DNA of 20,143 nucleotides from an uncultured Eubacteriales bacterium (GTDB lineage Bacteria > Bacillota > Clostridia > Oscillospirales > CAG-382). Where the stretch lies: NCBI GenBank assembly GCA_900550505.1, contig URSI01000005.1:1-20143 (forward strand). The letters are read 5' to 3'. The number at the start of each line of letters is the position of its first letter. Position 1 is the stretch's first letter. The position numbers were made by a program, and so were the translations under genes. The notes beneath the pieces were generated by a model. It did no database searches. It saw only the letters and a program-made list of their open reading frames with translations, and was not told the DNA's origin. This document shows positions 6,947-14,678 of the stretch, in pieces.

Positions 6947-7165
6947 TCATTTGGCCCTGAATGTGATCCTTCCTTTTGTCAGGTCATAAACCGAGACCTC
7001 CACGGTTACCTTGTCACCCGGCAGGATCCTGATGAAATTCAATCTCATTTTCCCGGATATATGTGCGGTTACCATATGCCCGTTGGAAAGCTTTACCTTA
7101 AAAACTGTGTTGGGCAGCACTTCGGTGACTACGCCCTCGAATTCGATCACGTCGTCCTTCGGCAA
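6947..7165 (-). CDS. infA: Translation initiation factor IF-1
   Basis: IF-1 is a single S1-like OB-fold that occupies the 30S A site during initiation. The protein shows DDVIEFEGVVTEVLPNTVF, the ISGKMRLNFIRILPGD segment and the C-terminal DLTKGRITFR. I chose a TTG start at 7165, which gives 72 residues, the usual IF-1 length, beginning MPKDDVIEFEG. AAGGAG (7174-7179) is then 8 bases upstream. The longer GTG start at 7174 would sit inside that ribosome binding site and add an atypical ICL. It begins 5 bases after the KOW gene stop. Confidence 0.95.
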   Translation of the reverse strand: MPKDDVIEFEGVVTEVLPNTVFKVKLSNGHMVTAHISGKMRLNFIRILPGDKVTVEVSVYDLTKGRITFRAK

Positions 7166-7170
7166 ACAAA

Positions 7171-7443
7171 TCACTCCTTCTCTTCGCCGATACCCTTGTT
7201 ACGCCGCATCTGTGCAAGCTGCTTTCGCAGTGACCGATCAGTTTGCGGCATCTCCTCGGGGGACCATCCCGCACCGTCGCCCCACGGGGCAAGGTGCTTT
7301 AGCTTCTTCAGCTTGGGTTTGCAAAGCCTTCGCAGTTTACCGTCCGCCACAAGCACATATCCTTCTTTTGCGCTGCCCACTATCGTCAGCAGCCTGCCTT
7401 TGTCCTTGCCTGCGAGCGACAAAACCAAATTGCCTGTTTCCAT
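7171..7443 (-). CDS. KOW-domain RNA-binding protein (L14e-like)
   Basis: This 90-residue protein has an N-terminal KOW-like beta-barrel segment (about residues 5-40: LVLSLAGKDKGRLLTIV, then AKEGYVLVADGKLRRL), followed by a Lys-rich stretch KPKLKKLKHLAP and a charged C-terminus. Related small KOW proteins lie between map and infA in many Clostridia; they resemble archaeal/eukaryotic L14e, but their role on or off the ribosome is not settled. No strong ribosome binding site precedes the ATG; the start is 8 bases after the map stop, so translation may be coupled. Its own stop lies within the infA ribosome binding site. Confidence 0.85.
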   Translation of the reverse strand: METGNLVLSLAGKDKGRLLTIVGSAKEGYVLVADGKLRRLCKPKLKKLKHLAPWGDGAGWSPEEMPQTDRSLRKQLAQMRRNKGIGEEKE

Positions 7444-7451
7444 ATCGGCTG

Positions 7452-8216
7452 TCAGACACAGCCACCGTCCGGTTCGGTGAGTATCACCGCGCCGTCGTCC
7501 GTGACTGCTATCGTGTGTTCATAATGCGCCGACAGTTTGCCGTCCAGCGTCACCACTGTCCAGTTGTTTTTCAAAGTTTCCACCCGCCATGTCCCCTCAT
7601 TGACCATCGGTTCTATGGCAAATGTCATACCGTTTCTTATTCGCCATCCTCTTGCCGATTCACCGGCATAATTCGGAACCTGCGGATCCTCGTGAAGATC
7701 ACGTCCGACGCCGTGTCCGACATAATCCCTCACTGCGGTATATCCGCCTGCTTTTATGCAAGCCTCCACCGCACGCGATACGTCGCTTATCCTGTTGCCT
7801 TCAACCGCCGCCGCGGCGCCCTCAAAAAACGCCTGACGCGTCACGCTGATAAGCTTTTTTGCCTCCTGGCTTATTTCACCGACAGGAAAGGTAGCCGCCG
7901 TATCGCCATGGTACCCTTTGTAGAACGCTCCCACATCCACTTTTACTATGTCGCCGTTCTTCAGCACCCTCGATGAAGGTATACCGTGGATTACTTCTTC
8001 GTTTACGCTTATACAAGCGGAAGCGGGAAACCCTGCGTAATGAAGAAACGACGGTTTCGCCCCATGCGAAGTAATGAATTCGCGTATCTTCGTATCAAGT
8101 TGATGTGTGGTCATGCCCTCTGTTATGAGCGTCCCGGCATACGCCAGCGCGTTGCCCGCTATCCGGCCGGCTTCGCGCATGGCGTTTATTTCCGAATGAC
8201 TTTTGATATATATCAT
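7452..8216 (-). CDS. map: Type I methionine aminopeptidase
   Basis: This enzyme removes the initiator methionine from new proteins in the cytoplasm. The 254-residue protein has the pita-bread fold signatures and all five metal ligands: Asp94 (VKVDVGAFYKGYHGD), Asp105, His168 (DYVGHGVGRDLHEDP), Glu202 (FAIEPMVNEG) and Glu233 (HYEHTIAVT). It lacks the N-terminal zinc finger of longer forms. The ATG overlaps the adk stop as ATGA, so translation is coupled; no separate strong ribosome binding site is needed. Start MIYIKSHSEINAMREAG is typical of the family. Confidence 0.98.
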   Translation of the reverse strand: MIYIKSHSEINAMREAGRIAGNALAYAGTLITEGMTTHQLDTKIREFITSHGAKPSFLHYAGFPASACISVNEEVIHGIPSSRVLKNGDIVKVDVGAFYKGYHGDTAATFPVGEISQEAKKLISVTRQAFFEGAAAAVEGNRISDVSRAVEACIKAGGYTAVRDYVGHGVGRDLHEDPQVPNYAGESARGWRIRNGMTFAIEPMVNEGTWRVETLKNNWTVVTLDGKLSAHYEHTIAVTDDGAVILTEPDGGCV

Positions 8217-8845
8217 ATACCGAGCGCCTTGAGCACCAGTGCCGTGGTATCTTCGACTTTATCCTGACCGGCCACTCTTCTGAGCAATCCCTTTGATTCG
8301 TAGAATGCCGCGAGAGGTTCCGTCTCGCTGTGGTACACCGCAAGTCTGCTGCGCACCACATCCGGATCGTCGTCTTTACGTATTGTGAGCTCTGCGCCGC
8401 ACTTGTCGCAGTGCACATTGTCCGCCGTAGGATTAAAGCTGACATGATATGTGGCTCCGCAAGCCGGGCAAGTACGTCTGCCGCTCATGCGCTCCACTAT
8501 CGCATCGTCGCTCACCTCAAGAGACAGGACGGCGTCTATCGCCACACCCATCTCGTCAAGCGCTTCCGCCTGAGAAATCGTACGGGGGAATCCGTCGAGA
8601 ATGAACCCGTTTGCACAGTCAGGCTGTGCTATACGATCCTTGATTATTCCTATAACGACAGAGTCCGGTACGAGTTTGCCGCTTTCCATGTAGGAACGCG
8701 CCTGCACTCCCATCTCCGTTCCTTCCTTAACCGCCTCTCTCAGAGCGTTTCCGGTCGAGAGAGTCGGTATCGAAAGTCTGCGGCTGACGATCTCCGCCTG
8801 TGTGCCCTTACCCGCACCGGGAGGGCCGAAAAAGATTATCTTCAT
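8213..8845 (-). CDS. adk: Adenylate kinase, zinc-binding long form
   Basis: Adenylate kinase interconverts ATP plus AMP and two ADP. The 210-residue protein shows the P-loop GPPGAGKGT (7-15), the AMP-binding segment LSTGNALREAV, FILDGFPRTISQAEAL (81-95), and a LID domain with Cys126, Cys129, Cys146 and Cys149 (CPACG and CDKCG), the zinc form common in Gram-positive bacteria. Arginine residues of the LID (SGRRTCPAC) and of DVVRSRLAVYHSET are in place. It lies 14 bases after secY and overlaps map by 4 bases, the standard secY-adk-map order. Confidence 0.98.
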   Translation of the reverse strand: MKIIFFGPPGAGKGTQAEIVSRRLSIPTLSTGNALREAVKEGTEMGVQARSYMESGKLVPDSVVIGIIKDRIAQPDCANGFILDGFPRTISQAEALDEMGVAIDAVLSLEVSDDAIVERMSGRRTCPACGATYHVSFNPTADNVHCDKCGAELTIRKDDDPDVVRSRLAVYHSETEPLAAFYESKGLLRRVAGQDKVEDTTALVLKALGI

Positions 8846-8859
8846 TTGTCTTCACCCCA

Positions 8860-10149
8860 TCAGTCAAGGAAGCCCTTGTAATGGCGCATGGTTATCTGGC
8901 TCTCAAGATCCCTCGTCGTCTCAAGTACGACACCGACAACGATCAGCAGTGATGAGCCTCCGAATGCCAGATACGAGAGATTGGCGTTGAATGCTGCGAC
9001 GACAGCGGGGAAAACCGCTATAACGCCGAGGAAAAACGCGCCTATCAGCGTCACTCTGTTGAGCACCTTCTTGATATACATGGCAGTCGGCATACCCGGT
9101 CTGTATCCCAGTATTGTCCCGCCATTCTTCTGGAGGTTATTCGCGACCTCGATCGGGTTGAACGAGATCATAAGGTAAAAATATGCGAACAGTATTATGA
9201 GTATAAACGTCCCTATCGAATACAGCGCACCCGTAGTTTTGAAAAGATTGACAAATCTATCCCAAAGAGATCCGCTGCTCGGCGGGAAGATCAAAGCAAG
9301 CGTCGCGGGCAGCATCATTATCGAGTTGGCAAAAATGATCGGCATGACGCCGCTCATATTAAGCTTTATCGGAAGATGCGTACTCATGCCGCCGTACATC
9401 TTTCTGCCGACGACCTTCTTTGCATACTGGACAGGAAGACGTCTTTCTGCATTGGTCATGAACACCACGAACACTATGACGGCAATCATAACGACTGCGA
9501 TGATCAGTAACAGCCACCATGCGAGCGCTTGTGTACGAACCATCTCGATGGCGTTTATGAGCATTGTCGGTCCGCGTGAAACGATGCTGGCAAACAATAT
9601 TATGGAGATACCGTTGCCTATTCCGCCGTCGTTGATCTTTTCGGCAAGCCACATCACTATCGACGAGCCGCATACGAACGCCGAAACTATTACAAATCCG
9701 GACCACACGCTCTCGTCAAAAAGAACGTCCTGATTGCGCAGAGTGACATAGTATCCTATTGCCATCACGAGCGCAAGACCGACTGTCACGAAACGCGTTA
9801 TGGTCGCGATCTTTTTCTGTCCCTGGGGACCTGATTTCTGCAGCTTCTCCAGTGCCGGTATAGCTATGGTCAGAAGCTGGATTATGATCGATGAGGTAAT
9901 GTACGGCGATATCGACAGCGCAAAAATCGTGGCTTTCGAAAAAGCGTCGCCGCTGAGTGTGTTAAAGTACGCAAGGAGCGAGCCCGCATATTCGCCGCCG
10001 CTTGAGAACATCGCCTGAAGCGACTGGCTGTCGACGAACGGCACCGGGATGACTGATCCTATCCTGAACAGCACCAATATAAAGAGTGTGAACAGTATTT
10101 TCTTCTTGAGGTCAGGCAGTTTCCATGCGTTCTTATATGTCTCAAACAT
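8860..10149 (-). CDS. secY: Preprotein translocase subunit SecY
   Basis: SecY forms the membrane channel for protein export with SecE and, usually, SecG. The 429-residue protein has ten predicted membrane segments, roughly at residues 18-37, 70-95, 117-137, 151-170, 180-198, 209-231, 266-287, 310-330, 366-387 and 393-410. Family motifs include GIGNGISIILFASI (176-189), NPIEVANNLQKNGG (331-344) and GYRPGMPT in the last large cytoplasmic loop. The ATG overlaps the rplO stop (TAATG), and GAGGTGG is just upstream, so synthesis is tied to the ribosomal proteins. Confidence 0.98.
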   Translation of the reverse strand: MFETYKNAWKLPDLKKKILFTLFILVLFRIGSVIPVPFVDSQSLQAMFSSGGEYAGSLLAYFNTLSGDAFSKATIFALSISPYITSSIIIQLLTIAIPALEKLQKSGPQGQKKIATITRFVTVGLALVMAIGYYVTLRNQDVLFDESVWSGFVIVSAFVCGSSIVMWLAEKINDGGIGNGISIILFASIVSRGPTMLINAIEMVRTQALAWWLLLIIAVVMIAVIVFVVFMTNAERRLPVQYAKKVVGRKMYGGMSTHLPIKLNMSGVMPIIFANSIMMLPATLALIFPPSSGSLWDRFVNLFKTTGALYSIGTFILIILFAYFYLMISFNPIEVANNLQKNGGTILGYRPGMPTAMYIKKVLNRVTLIGAFFLGVIAVFPAVVAAFNANLSYLAFGGSSLLIVVGVVLETTRDLESQITMRHYKGFLD

Positions 10150-10589
10150 TATACCACCTCAGCCTTTCCGCCTGCGGCTTCAATTTTTTCCTTGGCACTC
10201 GCCGAAAAAATGTTGGCCTTGACGGTAAGCTTTTTGGTTATATCTCCGCTACCGAGAATTTTGATTCCGTCTTTGACGGCATTTATCAAGCCTGCCTGAG
10301 TGAGCGTTTCCACGTCTACAACACTGCCGTTCTCAAATCTGTTCAGTGCTTCGATGTTGACAACGCTGTATTCCTTGGCAAAATGATTGGTAAATCCGCG
10401 TTTCGGAAGACGTCTGTATATCGGGAGCTGACCGCCTTCAAAGCCGGGTCTGACCCCGCCGCCAGAACGCGCATTCTGTCCCTTGTGGCCGCGTCCTGCG
10501 GTTTTGCCGTTGCCGCTGCCGGCGCCTCTGCCCTTACGGTACGGCTTCCGCGCAGAACCGGGTGCCGGTGTAAGCTCGTGAAGCTTCAT
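10149..10589 (-). CDS. rplO: Large subunit ribosomal protein L15
   Basis: L15 is a late-assembly 50S protein with a long Gly/Arg-rich N-terminal extension that threads into 23S rRNA. The 146-residue protein begins MKLHELTPAPGSARKPYRKG and contains GRGHKGQNARSGGGVRPGFE and LPIYRRLPKRGF, all typical. The C-terminal globular part ends AEKIEAAGGKAEVV-like (SAKEKIEAAGGKAEVV). GGGGAGGAAAAA precedes the ATG. It follows rpmD by 18 bases and overlaps secY by one base. Confidence 0.98.
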   Translation of the reverse strand: MKLHELTPAPGSARKPYRKGRGAGSGNGKTAGRGHKGQNARSGGGVRPGFEGGQLPIYRRLPKRGFTNHFAKEYSVVNIEALNRFENGSVVDVETLTQAGLINAVKDGIKILGSGDITKKLTVKANIFSASAKEKIEAAGGKAEVV

Positions 10590-10607
10590 TTGTTTTTCCT
10601 CCCCTTC

Positions 10608-10790
10608 TTACTCGGCTGCTTCGACCTTTACCAGGTACGATATCAGAAAGAGCTTGCCGTCAATGGCATCGTTCTTTTCAACGACTGTACTGTCGCCTAT
10701 CTTCTTCAGACCCAGTGATCTTGCAGTTTCGATATGGTTCTTTTTGCGGCCTATAAGACTCTTTTCAAGTGTTACTTTGATTTTTTCCAT
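10608..10790 (-). CDS. rpmD: Large subunit ribosomal protein L30
   Basis: L30 is a small 50S protein. The 60-residue product EKIKVTLEKSLIGRKKNHIE, followed by ARSLGLKKIGDSTVVEKNDA, matches the bacterial form; the GLKKIGDS segment is the usual conserved core. AGGAGG lies 7 bases upstream of the ATG and overlaps the TAG stop of rpsE, so the two genes are tightly linked (11-base gap). Length is normal. Confidence 0.97.
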   Translation of the reverse strand: MEKIKVTLEKSLIGRKKNHIETARSLGLKKIGDSTVVEKNDAIDGKLFLISYLVKVEAAE

Positions 10791-10801
10791 GACGACGCCT
10801 C

Positions 10802-11305
10802 CTATCTCACATTCTCGGGGGCGATGCCGCGGGTACGTGCCACATCTTCCACAGTCTGGAGCTGCTTGAGCGCCTCGAATGTAGCCTTCACAACGTTGAT
10901 CTTATTGTTCGAACGAAGTGACTTTGAGCGAATGTCGCGTATGCCGGCCTTCTCCAGCACCTTACGAACCGTGCCGCCCGCAATGATACCGGTACCGGGC
11001 GCTGCCGGCTTCAGAAGGATCTCGCCGGCGCAGAACACGCCGGTAACCTCATGAGGGATAGTCGTACCGACGATCGGAACCGTGATGATATTCTTTCTCG
11101 CCTCGTCCATTGCCTTGCGAATGGCTTCCTGAGCCTCTGCGGCTTTGCCCAGGCCGTAACCGACATGGCCGTTCTCGTCGCCTACCACGACGACGGAAGC
11201 CCAACGCTTGATGGTGCCGCCCTTGACGGTCTTTGAGACTCGTCTCGTATCGACGACGTCCTCTTTAAGGTCGAGCGTGGTGTAATCTATTTTACTGTTA
11301 GCCAT
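10802..11305 (-). CDS. rpsE: Small subunit ribosomal protein S5
   Basis: S5 lies on the 30S back side, contributes to decoding accuracy and, through its loop 2, to the spectinomycin site. The 167-residue protein has the N-terminal double-stranded-RNA-binding fold and the C-terminal alpha/beta domain (IPHEVTGVFCAGEILLKPA, GTGIIAGGTVRKVLEKAGI). Two positions are unusual: the loop after VSKTVKGG reads TIKRWAS where most S5 have an Arg followed by an aromatic, and the usual GSxN motif reads RSNN. Both could be lineage variants. GGAGGAAG precedes the ATG. The stop is TAG. Confidence 0.96.
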   Translation of the reverse strand: MANSKIDYTTLDLKEDVVDTRRVSKTVKGGTIKRWASVVVVGDENGHVGYGLGKAAEAQEAIRKAMDEARKNIITVPIVGTTIPHEVTGVFCAGEILLKPAAPGTGIIAGGTVRKVLEKAGIRDIRSKSLRSNNKINVVKATFEALKQLQTVEDVARTRGIAPENVR

Positions 11306-11317
11306 TGTCTTCCTCCG

Positions 11318-11677
11318 CTAAAATTTAAGGCCCGCTTCGCGTGCCGCTTCCGCAAGCGCTTTCACGCGACCGTGGAAAAGGTAGCCGCCCCTGTCGAAGA
11401 CAACCTCTTCGATGCCGGCTGCTGCCGCTCTCTCTGCAACAAGTTTGCCAACTCTTTTGGCGCTCTCAATGTTGCCGCCTTCTTTTCCGAACTCTTTTTC
11501 TACGCTGGAAGCTGACACCAGTGTTCTTCCGACAGTATCGTCAATGACCTGAACGTAAATGTTCTGCTCGGAACGATACACGGAAAGGCGCGGACGCTCC
11601 GCTGTGCCGGATATCTTGGCTCTGATCCTCTTATGTCTCTTAAGACGCTGTTTGTTGCTGTCTGCACGAGTAAACAT
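11318..11677 (-). CDS. rplR: Large subunit ribosomal protein L18
   Basis: L18 binds 5S rRNA and helps dock it on the 50S subunit together with L5. The 119-residue protein has the basic N-terminus KQRLKRHKRIRAKISGT, ERPRLSVYRSEQNIYVQVIDD (27-47), and the C-terminal signature VVFDRGGYLFHGRVKALAEAA. Length is normal. The ribosome binding site is weaker than its neighbours: GGAAGGGAAG lies about 13 bases from the ATG. No better start is visible, and the gene is 21 bases after rplF. Confidence 0.97.
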   Translation of the reverse strand: MFTRADSNKQRLKRHKRIRAKISGTAERPRLSVYRSEQNIYVQVIDDTVGRTLVSASSVEKEFGKEGGNIESAKRVGKLVAERAAAAGIEEVVFDRGGYLFHGRVKALAEAAREAGLKF

Positions 11678-11698
11678 AGCTGAATGTCACTTCCCTTC

Positions 11699-12241
11699 CT
11701 ATTTCTTGCCGGCTTTTCCGGCCTTACGTCTTATACGCTCGTCGGCATACTTGATGCCTTTTCCGAGGTACGGCTCGGGCGGACGCTTGGAGCGAATCTC
11801 CGCCGCAAGCTGACCGACGGCCTGCTTGTCGGCACCGGTCACGACGATCTTGTTGGGATTCGGCACATCTATCACTATCCCGGCGGGTTCCGGTATGTTG
11901 ATCGCGTGTGAATGCCCGACGTTCAGCACAAGCGTTTTACCCTGCTTCGCCGCTTTGTATCCGACACCGTTTATCTCAAGCTCTTTGGAAAATCCGGACG
12001 TTACGCCCTCTACCATGTTCGCCACAAGCGTACGTGTGAGGCCGTGGAGCGACCTGTAAAGCTTTTCGTCCGAAGGACGTTCTACGAGAACGGCGTCGCC
12101 TTCCTTACGCACGGTCATCTCCGGGCGCAGTGTCTGTGTAAGTGTGCCCTTCGGGCCCTTGACAGTCACGGTATTATCCGCCGTGATATCAACCGTAACG
12201 CCGGAAGGTACATTGATCGGCTTTCTGCCTATTCTTGACAT
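11699..12241 (-). CDS. rplF: Large subunit ribosomal protein L6
   Basis: L6 has two similar alpha/beta domains and sits near the sarcin-ricin loop of 23S rRNA. The 180-residue protein begins MSRIGRKPINVPSGV and ends with the signature PEPYLGKGIKY at 155-165 plus a Lys/Arg-rich tail. The ATG at 12241 is chosen over a GTG at 12265 because AGGAGGT lies 9 bases before it and the N-terminus is then standard. It follows rpsH by 17 bases. Confidence 0.98.
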   Translation of the reverse strand: MSRIGRKPINVPSGVTVDITADNTVTVKGPKGTLTQTLRPEMTVRKEGDAVLVERPSDEKLYRSLHGLTRTLVANMVEGVTSGFSKELEINGVGYKAAKQGKTLVLNVGHSHAINIPEPAGIVIDVPNPNKIVVTGADKQAVGQLAAEIRSKRPPEPYLGKGIKYADERIRRKAGKAGKK

Positions 12242-12258
12242 TTCTTCCGTACCTCCTG

Positions 12259-12657
12259 TTACCACACGAACGCAAGCACTTCGCCGCCGACGTGCTCGCT
12301 GCGTGCCTTTTTATCGGTCATGATGCCCTTGGACGTTGAAATGATCGCTATACCGAGTCCGTTGCGTACCTTCGGAATGTCCGCGGACGCCGCGTATATC
12401 TTCAGACCGGGCTTCGAAACTCTGCGAAGACCCTGAATTATCCTCGTTTTGCCGGCACCGTACTTCAGTGTTATCCTGATGATACCCTGCTTGTTGTCCT
12501 CGATAAGCTCGAACGCCTTTATATAACCTTCATCAAGAAGAATCTGTGCAATAGCCTTCTTGAGATTGGAAGCAGGTACGTCGACCGTTTCGTGCTTTGC
12601 GGAGTTGGCGTTTCTGATCCTCGTCAGCATATCCGCCACTACATCTGTAACTTGCAT
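12259..12657 (-). CDS. rpsH: Small subunit ribosomal protein S8
   Basis: S8 is a primary binder of the central domain of 16S rRNA and, in enterobacteria, the repressor of the spc operon. The 132-residue protein shows VADMLTRIRNANSAKHETV near the start and GIAIISTSKGIMTDKKAR (102-119), the C-terminal signature. Length is normal. TAAAAATGCA-side context on the minus strand includes AAGGAGG before the ATG. I see no obvious copy of the enterobacterial S8 target between rplN and rplE. Confidence 0.98.
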   Translation of the reverse strand: MQVTDVVADMLTRIRNANSAKHETVDVPASNLKKAIAQILLDEGYIKAFELIEDNKQGIIRITLKYGAGKTRIIQGLRRVSKPGLKIYAASADIPKVRNGLGIAIISTSKGIMTDKKARSEHVGGEVLAFVW

Positions 12658-12675
12658 TTTTATCCTCCTTCCGGC

Positions 12676-12861
12676 TTACCAGCTCGCTTTTTTCACGCCG
12701 GGTATCTCGCCCTTATAGGCAAGGTTCCGGAAGCATATACGGCAAATGCCGTACTTGCGGAGATACGCATGGGGACGTCCGCAGATCTTGCATCTGTTGT
12801 ATCTACGGGTGGAAAACTTGGGAGTTTTCTGCTGCTTGAGCTTCATTGATTTCTTTGCCAT
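12676..12861 (-). CDS. rpsZ: Small subunit ribosomal protein S14, short zinc type
   Basis: S14 completes the 30S head. This 61-residue protein is the short zinc form (type Z), with Cys24, Cys27, Cys40 and Cys43 in RCKICGRP and GICRICFRNLAY, and the ending GEIPGVKKASW typical of this type. AAGGGGG lies upstream of the ATG. It sits between rplE and rpsH as in other Bacillota. The longer, cysteine-free form is not present in the window. Confidence 0.98.
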   Translation of the reverse strand: MAKKSMKLKQQKTPKFSTRRYNRCKICGRPHAYLRKYGICRICFRNLAYKGEIPGVKKASW

Positions 12862-12875
12862 CTGCTTTATCCCCC

Positions 12876-13421
12876 TTAGTCTTTTGCGAACGGTGCTCCG
12901 AGAAGCGTGAGCAGTGCCCGTGCTTCCTCGTCGCTCCTGGCGGTCGTTACAAACACGATATCCATGCCTCTGATCTTGTCGATCTTGTCGTACTCGATCT
13001 CGGGGAATATCAGCTGTTCCTTCAGCCCCAGCGAATAATTGCCCCTGCCGTCAAAGGAATTAGGATTGATTCCCTTGAAGTCTCTGACGCGGGGAAGGTC
13101 GACGTTGAAAAGCTTATCCGCGAAGACATACATCCTCTCGTCACGCAGCGTCACCTTAGCGCCGATCTTGGAACCGGCACGCAGCTTGAAGTTTGATACG
13201 GATTTCTTTGCAATAGTTGCCACCGGGCGCTGTCCGGTAATGAGGCTGAGGTCGTTTATTATAGCGTCAAGCGCCTTCGGATTGTCCTTGATCTCGCCGG
13301 AACCGACGTTGACCACTATCTTTACCAACTTCGGTATCTCCATCGGACTCTTATATCCGAACTTCTTCATGAGCTCGGAAGCAACTTCGTTCTTATAGTA
13401 TTCTTTAAGTCTTGCTGCCAT
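12876..13421 (-). CDS. rplE: Large subunit ribosomal protein L5
   Basis: L5 binds 5S rRNA and contacts the P-site tRNA and S13. The 181-residue protein has PKLVKIVVNVGSGE (30-43), the GQRPVATIAKKSVSNFKLR stretch (63-81), and RVRDFKGINPNSFDGRGNY (111-129), followed by EQLIFPEIEYDKID and RGMDIVFVTTARSDEEARAL. Length is normal. GGGAGG precedes the ATG. It lies 15 bases after rplX. Confidence 0.98.
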   Translation of the reverse strand: MAARLKEYYKNEVASELMKKFGYKSPMEIPKLVKIVVNVGSGEIKDNPKALDAIINDLSLITGQRPVATIAKKSVSNFKLRAGSKIGAKVTLRDERMYVFADKLFNVDLPRVRDFKGINPNSFDGRGNYSLGLKEQLIFPEIEYDKIDKIRGMDIVFVTTARSDEEARALLTLLGAPFAKD

Positions 13422-13436
13422 TTTTCAACCTCCCTG

Positions 13437-13799
13437 TCAGAGTATCTCGCCGCAGCCGGGTGTCTTGCAGACGCGGATCTTTTCGCCCGTCTCCGACACC
13501 TTGTGCGACACTCTGACGCCTTTCTGGCACTTGGGGCAATAGAGCATGACCTTCGACGCGTACATGGCGCCCTCTGCCTCGACGATACCGCCGGCCTCGC
13601 CCTGTTTTCTGGGCTTTACATGCTTCTTTACCATATTCACGCCTTCGACGATCACCTTGCCCTCCTTGGGCGAGGTCTGCAACACCTTGCCGATGGCCTT
13701 GATGTTGCCGTTTTTCTTGGCGTTCCTGTAATTGTTCTTGCCGCTGACGACGACCACAAGGTCGCCTGTCTTGACATGCATTTTATTCTGGCTGCTCAT
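13437..13799 (-). CDS. rplX: Large subunit ribosomal protein L24, with C-terminal zinc-ribbon cysteines
   Basis: L24 starts 50S assembly by binding the 5' end of 23S rRNA and lies near the tunnel exit. The 120-residue protein has a KOW domain (HVKTGDLVVVVSGKNNY) and VNMVKKHVKPRKQGEAGGIV. The C-terminus carries YCPKC and VCKTPGCGE, a Cys pair plus a second pair spaced by four residues, which looks like a zinc ribbon. Many L24 proteins have lost these cysteines. GGAGGT lies 7 bases before the ATG at 13799, which supports the longer N-terminus over an internal Met7. Confidence 0.97.
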   Translation of the reverse strand: MSSQNKMHVKTGDLVVVVSGKNNYRNAKKNGNIKAIGKVLQTSPKEGKVIVEGVNMVKKHVKPRKQGEAGGIVEAEGAMYASKVMLYCPKCQKGVRVSHKVSETGEKIRVCKTPGCGEIL

Positions 13800-13814
13800 T
13801 CCTTACACCTCCGC

Positions 13815-14183
13815 TCAGACAACTTCCGGTGCGAGTGAGAGTATCTTGATGTAATCCTTGTCTCTCAGTTCCCTCGCCACCGGCCCGAAGATGCGAGTGC
13901 CCCTCGGGTTCTTGTCTTCTTTGATGATGACGGCTGCGTTTTCGTCGAACCTGACATATGAACCGTCCGGTCTGCGGATGCTGTTCACCGTTCTCACGAT
14001 GACAGCCTTTACGACTTCGCCCTTTTTGACGACGCCGCCCGGTGCTGCCTTCTTCACCGACGCCACGACCACGTCGCCGACGCCGGCATATCTTCTGCCG
14101 GTACCGCCGAGGACACGAATGCACATAAGCTCTTTCGCTCCGGTGTTATCGGCAACCTTCATGAATGACTGTTGCTGTATCAT
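13815..14183 (-). CDS. rplN: Large subunit ribosomal protein L14
   Basis: L14 is a 50S interface protein that forms bridges to 16S rRNA and is the docking site of the silencing factor RsfS. The 122-residue protein shows MIQQQSFMKVADNTGAKEL, CIRVLGGTGRRYAGVGDVVV and RPDGSYVRFDENAAVIIK, then RGTRIFGPVARELRDK, all near consensus. GGGGAGGGAA precedes the ATG. It lies 17 bases after rpsQ. Confidence 0.98.
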   Translation of the reverse strand: MIQQQSFMKVADNTGAKELMCIRVLGGTGRRYAGVGDVVVASVKKAAPGGVVKKGEVVKAVIVRTVNSIRRPDGSYVRFDENAAVIIKEDKNPRGTRIFGPVARELRDKDYIKILSLAPEVV

Positions 14184-14200
14184 TGTGTTCCCTCCCCGGC

Positions 14201-14458
14201 TTATTTAGCTTTCTCGATTATTTTCACAAGACGCCACCGTTTATCCTTCGAAAGCGGTCTTGTTTCCATTATCATGACCTTATCGCCCTCGCCGGCCTCA
14301 TTGTTTTCGTCGTGCGCCTTGAACCGCACACTCTTCCTGACTATCTTGCCGTAGAGCGGGTGTACGACGTTATCCTCAACGAGAACAACGATCGTCTTAT
14401 CCATTTTATCGCTGACAACCTTACCTGTGCGGGTCTTTCTAAGATTTCTCTCTTCCAT
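14201..14458 (-). CDS. rpsQ: Small subunit ribosomal protein S17
   Basis: S17 is an OB-fold protein that binds 16S rRNA early in 30S assembly. The 85-residue protein shows RKTRTGKVVSDKMDKTIVV, HPLYGKIVRKSVRFKAHDE and the end GDKVMIMETRPLSKDKRWRL, the family signature. AAAGGAGAG precedes the ATG. It follows rpmC by 19 bases. Confidence 0.98.
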   Translation of the reverse strand: MEERNLRKTRTGKVVSDKMDKTIVVLVEDNVVHPLYGKIVRKSVRFKAHDENNEAGEGDKVMIMETRPLSKDKRWRLVKIIEKAK

Positions 14459-14477
14459 CTTCGTACTCTCCTTTCAG

Positions 14478-14678
14478 CTAAGCGTTGCCGTTGATTTCCT
14501 TCTCACGAAGGACAGTCAGTACCCGGGCGATATCCTTTTTCGTCTCGACAATTTTGTGCGGATTGTCAAGCTGGTTTATCGAATGCTGGAAACGAAGCTT
14601 GTAAAGCGAATCCTTCAGCTCCTTGAGATCTTCATTGAGCTGTTCGGGTGTCTTTGCCCTGATCTCTTTTGCGGTCAT
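14478..14678 (-). CDS. rpmC: Large subunit ribosomal protein L29
   Basis: L29 is a helical hairpin protein beside the nascent-chain exit that, with L23, helps dock trigger factor and SRP. The 66-residue protein begins MTAKEIRAKTPEQLNEDLKE and contains LYKLRFQHSINQLDNPHKI, the family signature. AACAGGAGG precedes the ATG, which overlaps the rplP stop as ATGA, so the two are coupled. Confidence 0.98.
   Translation of the reverse strand: MTAKEIRAKTPEQLNEDLKELKDSLYKLRFQHSINQLDNPHKIVETKKDIARVLTVLREKEINGNA

Noticed and set aside
12242..12265. Longer rplF start at GTG 12265
   Set aside because: It overlaps the rpsH end and contains the strong AGGAGGT that serves ATG 12241.
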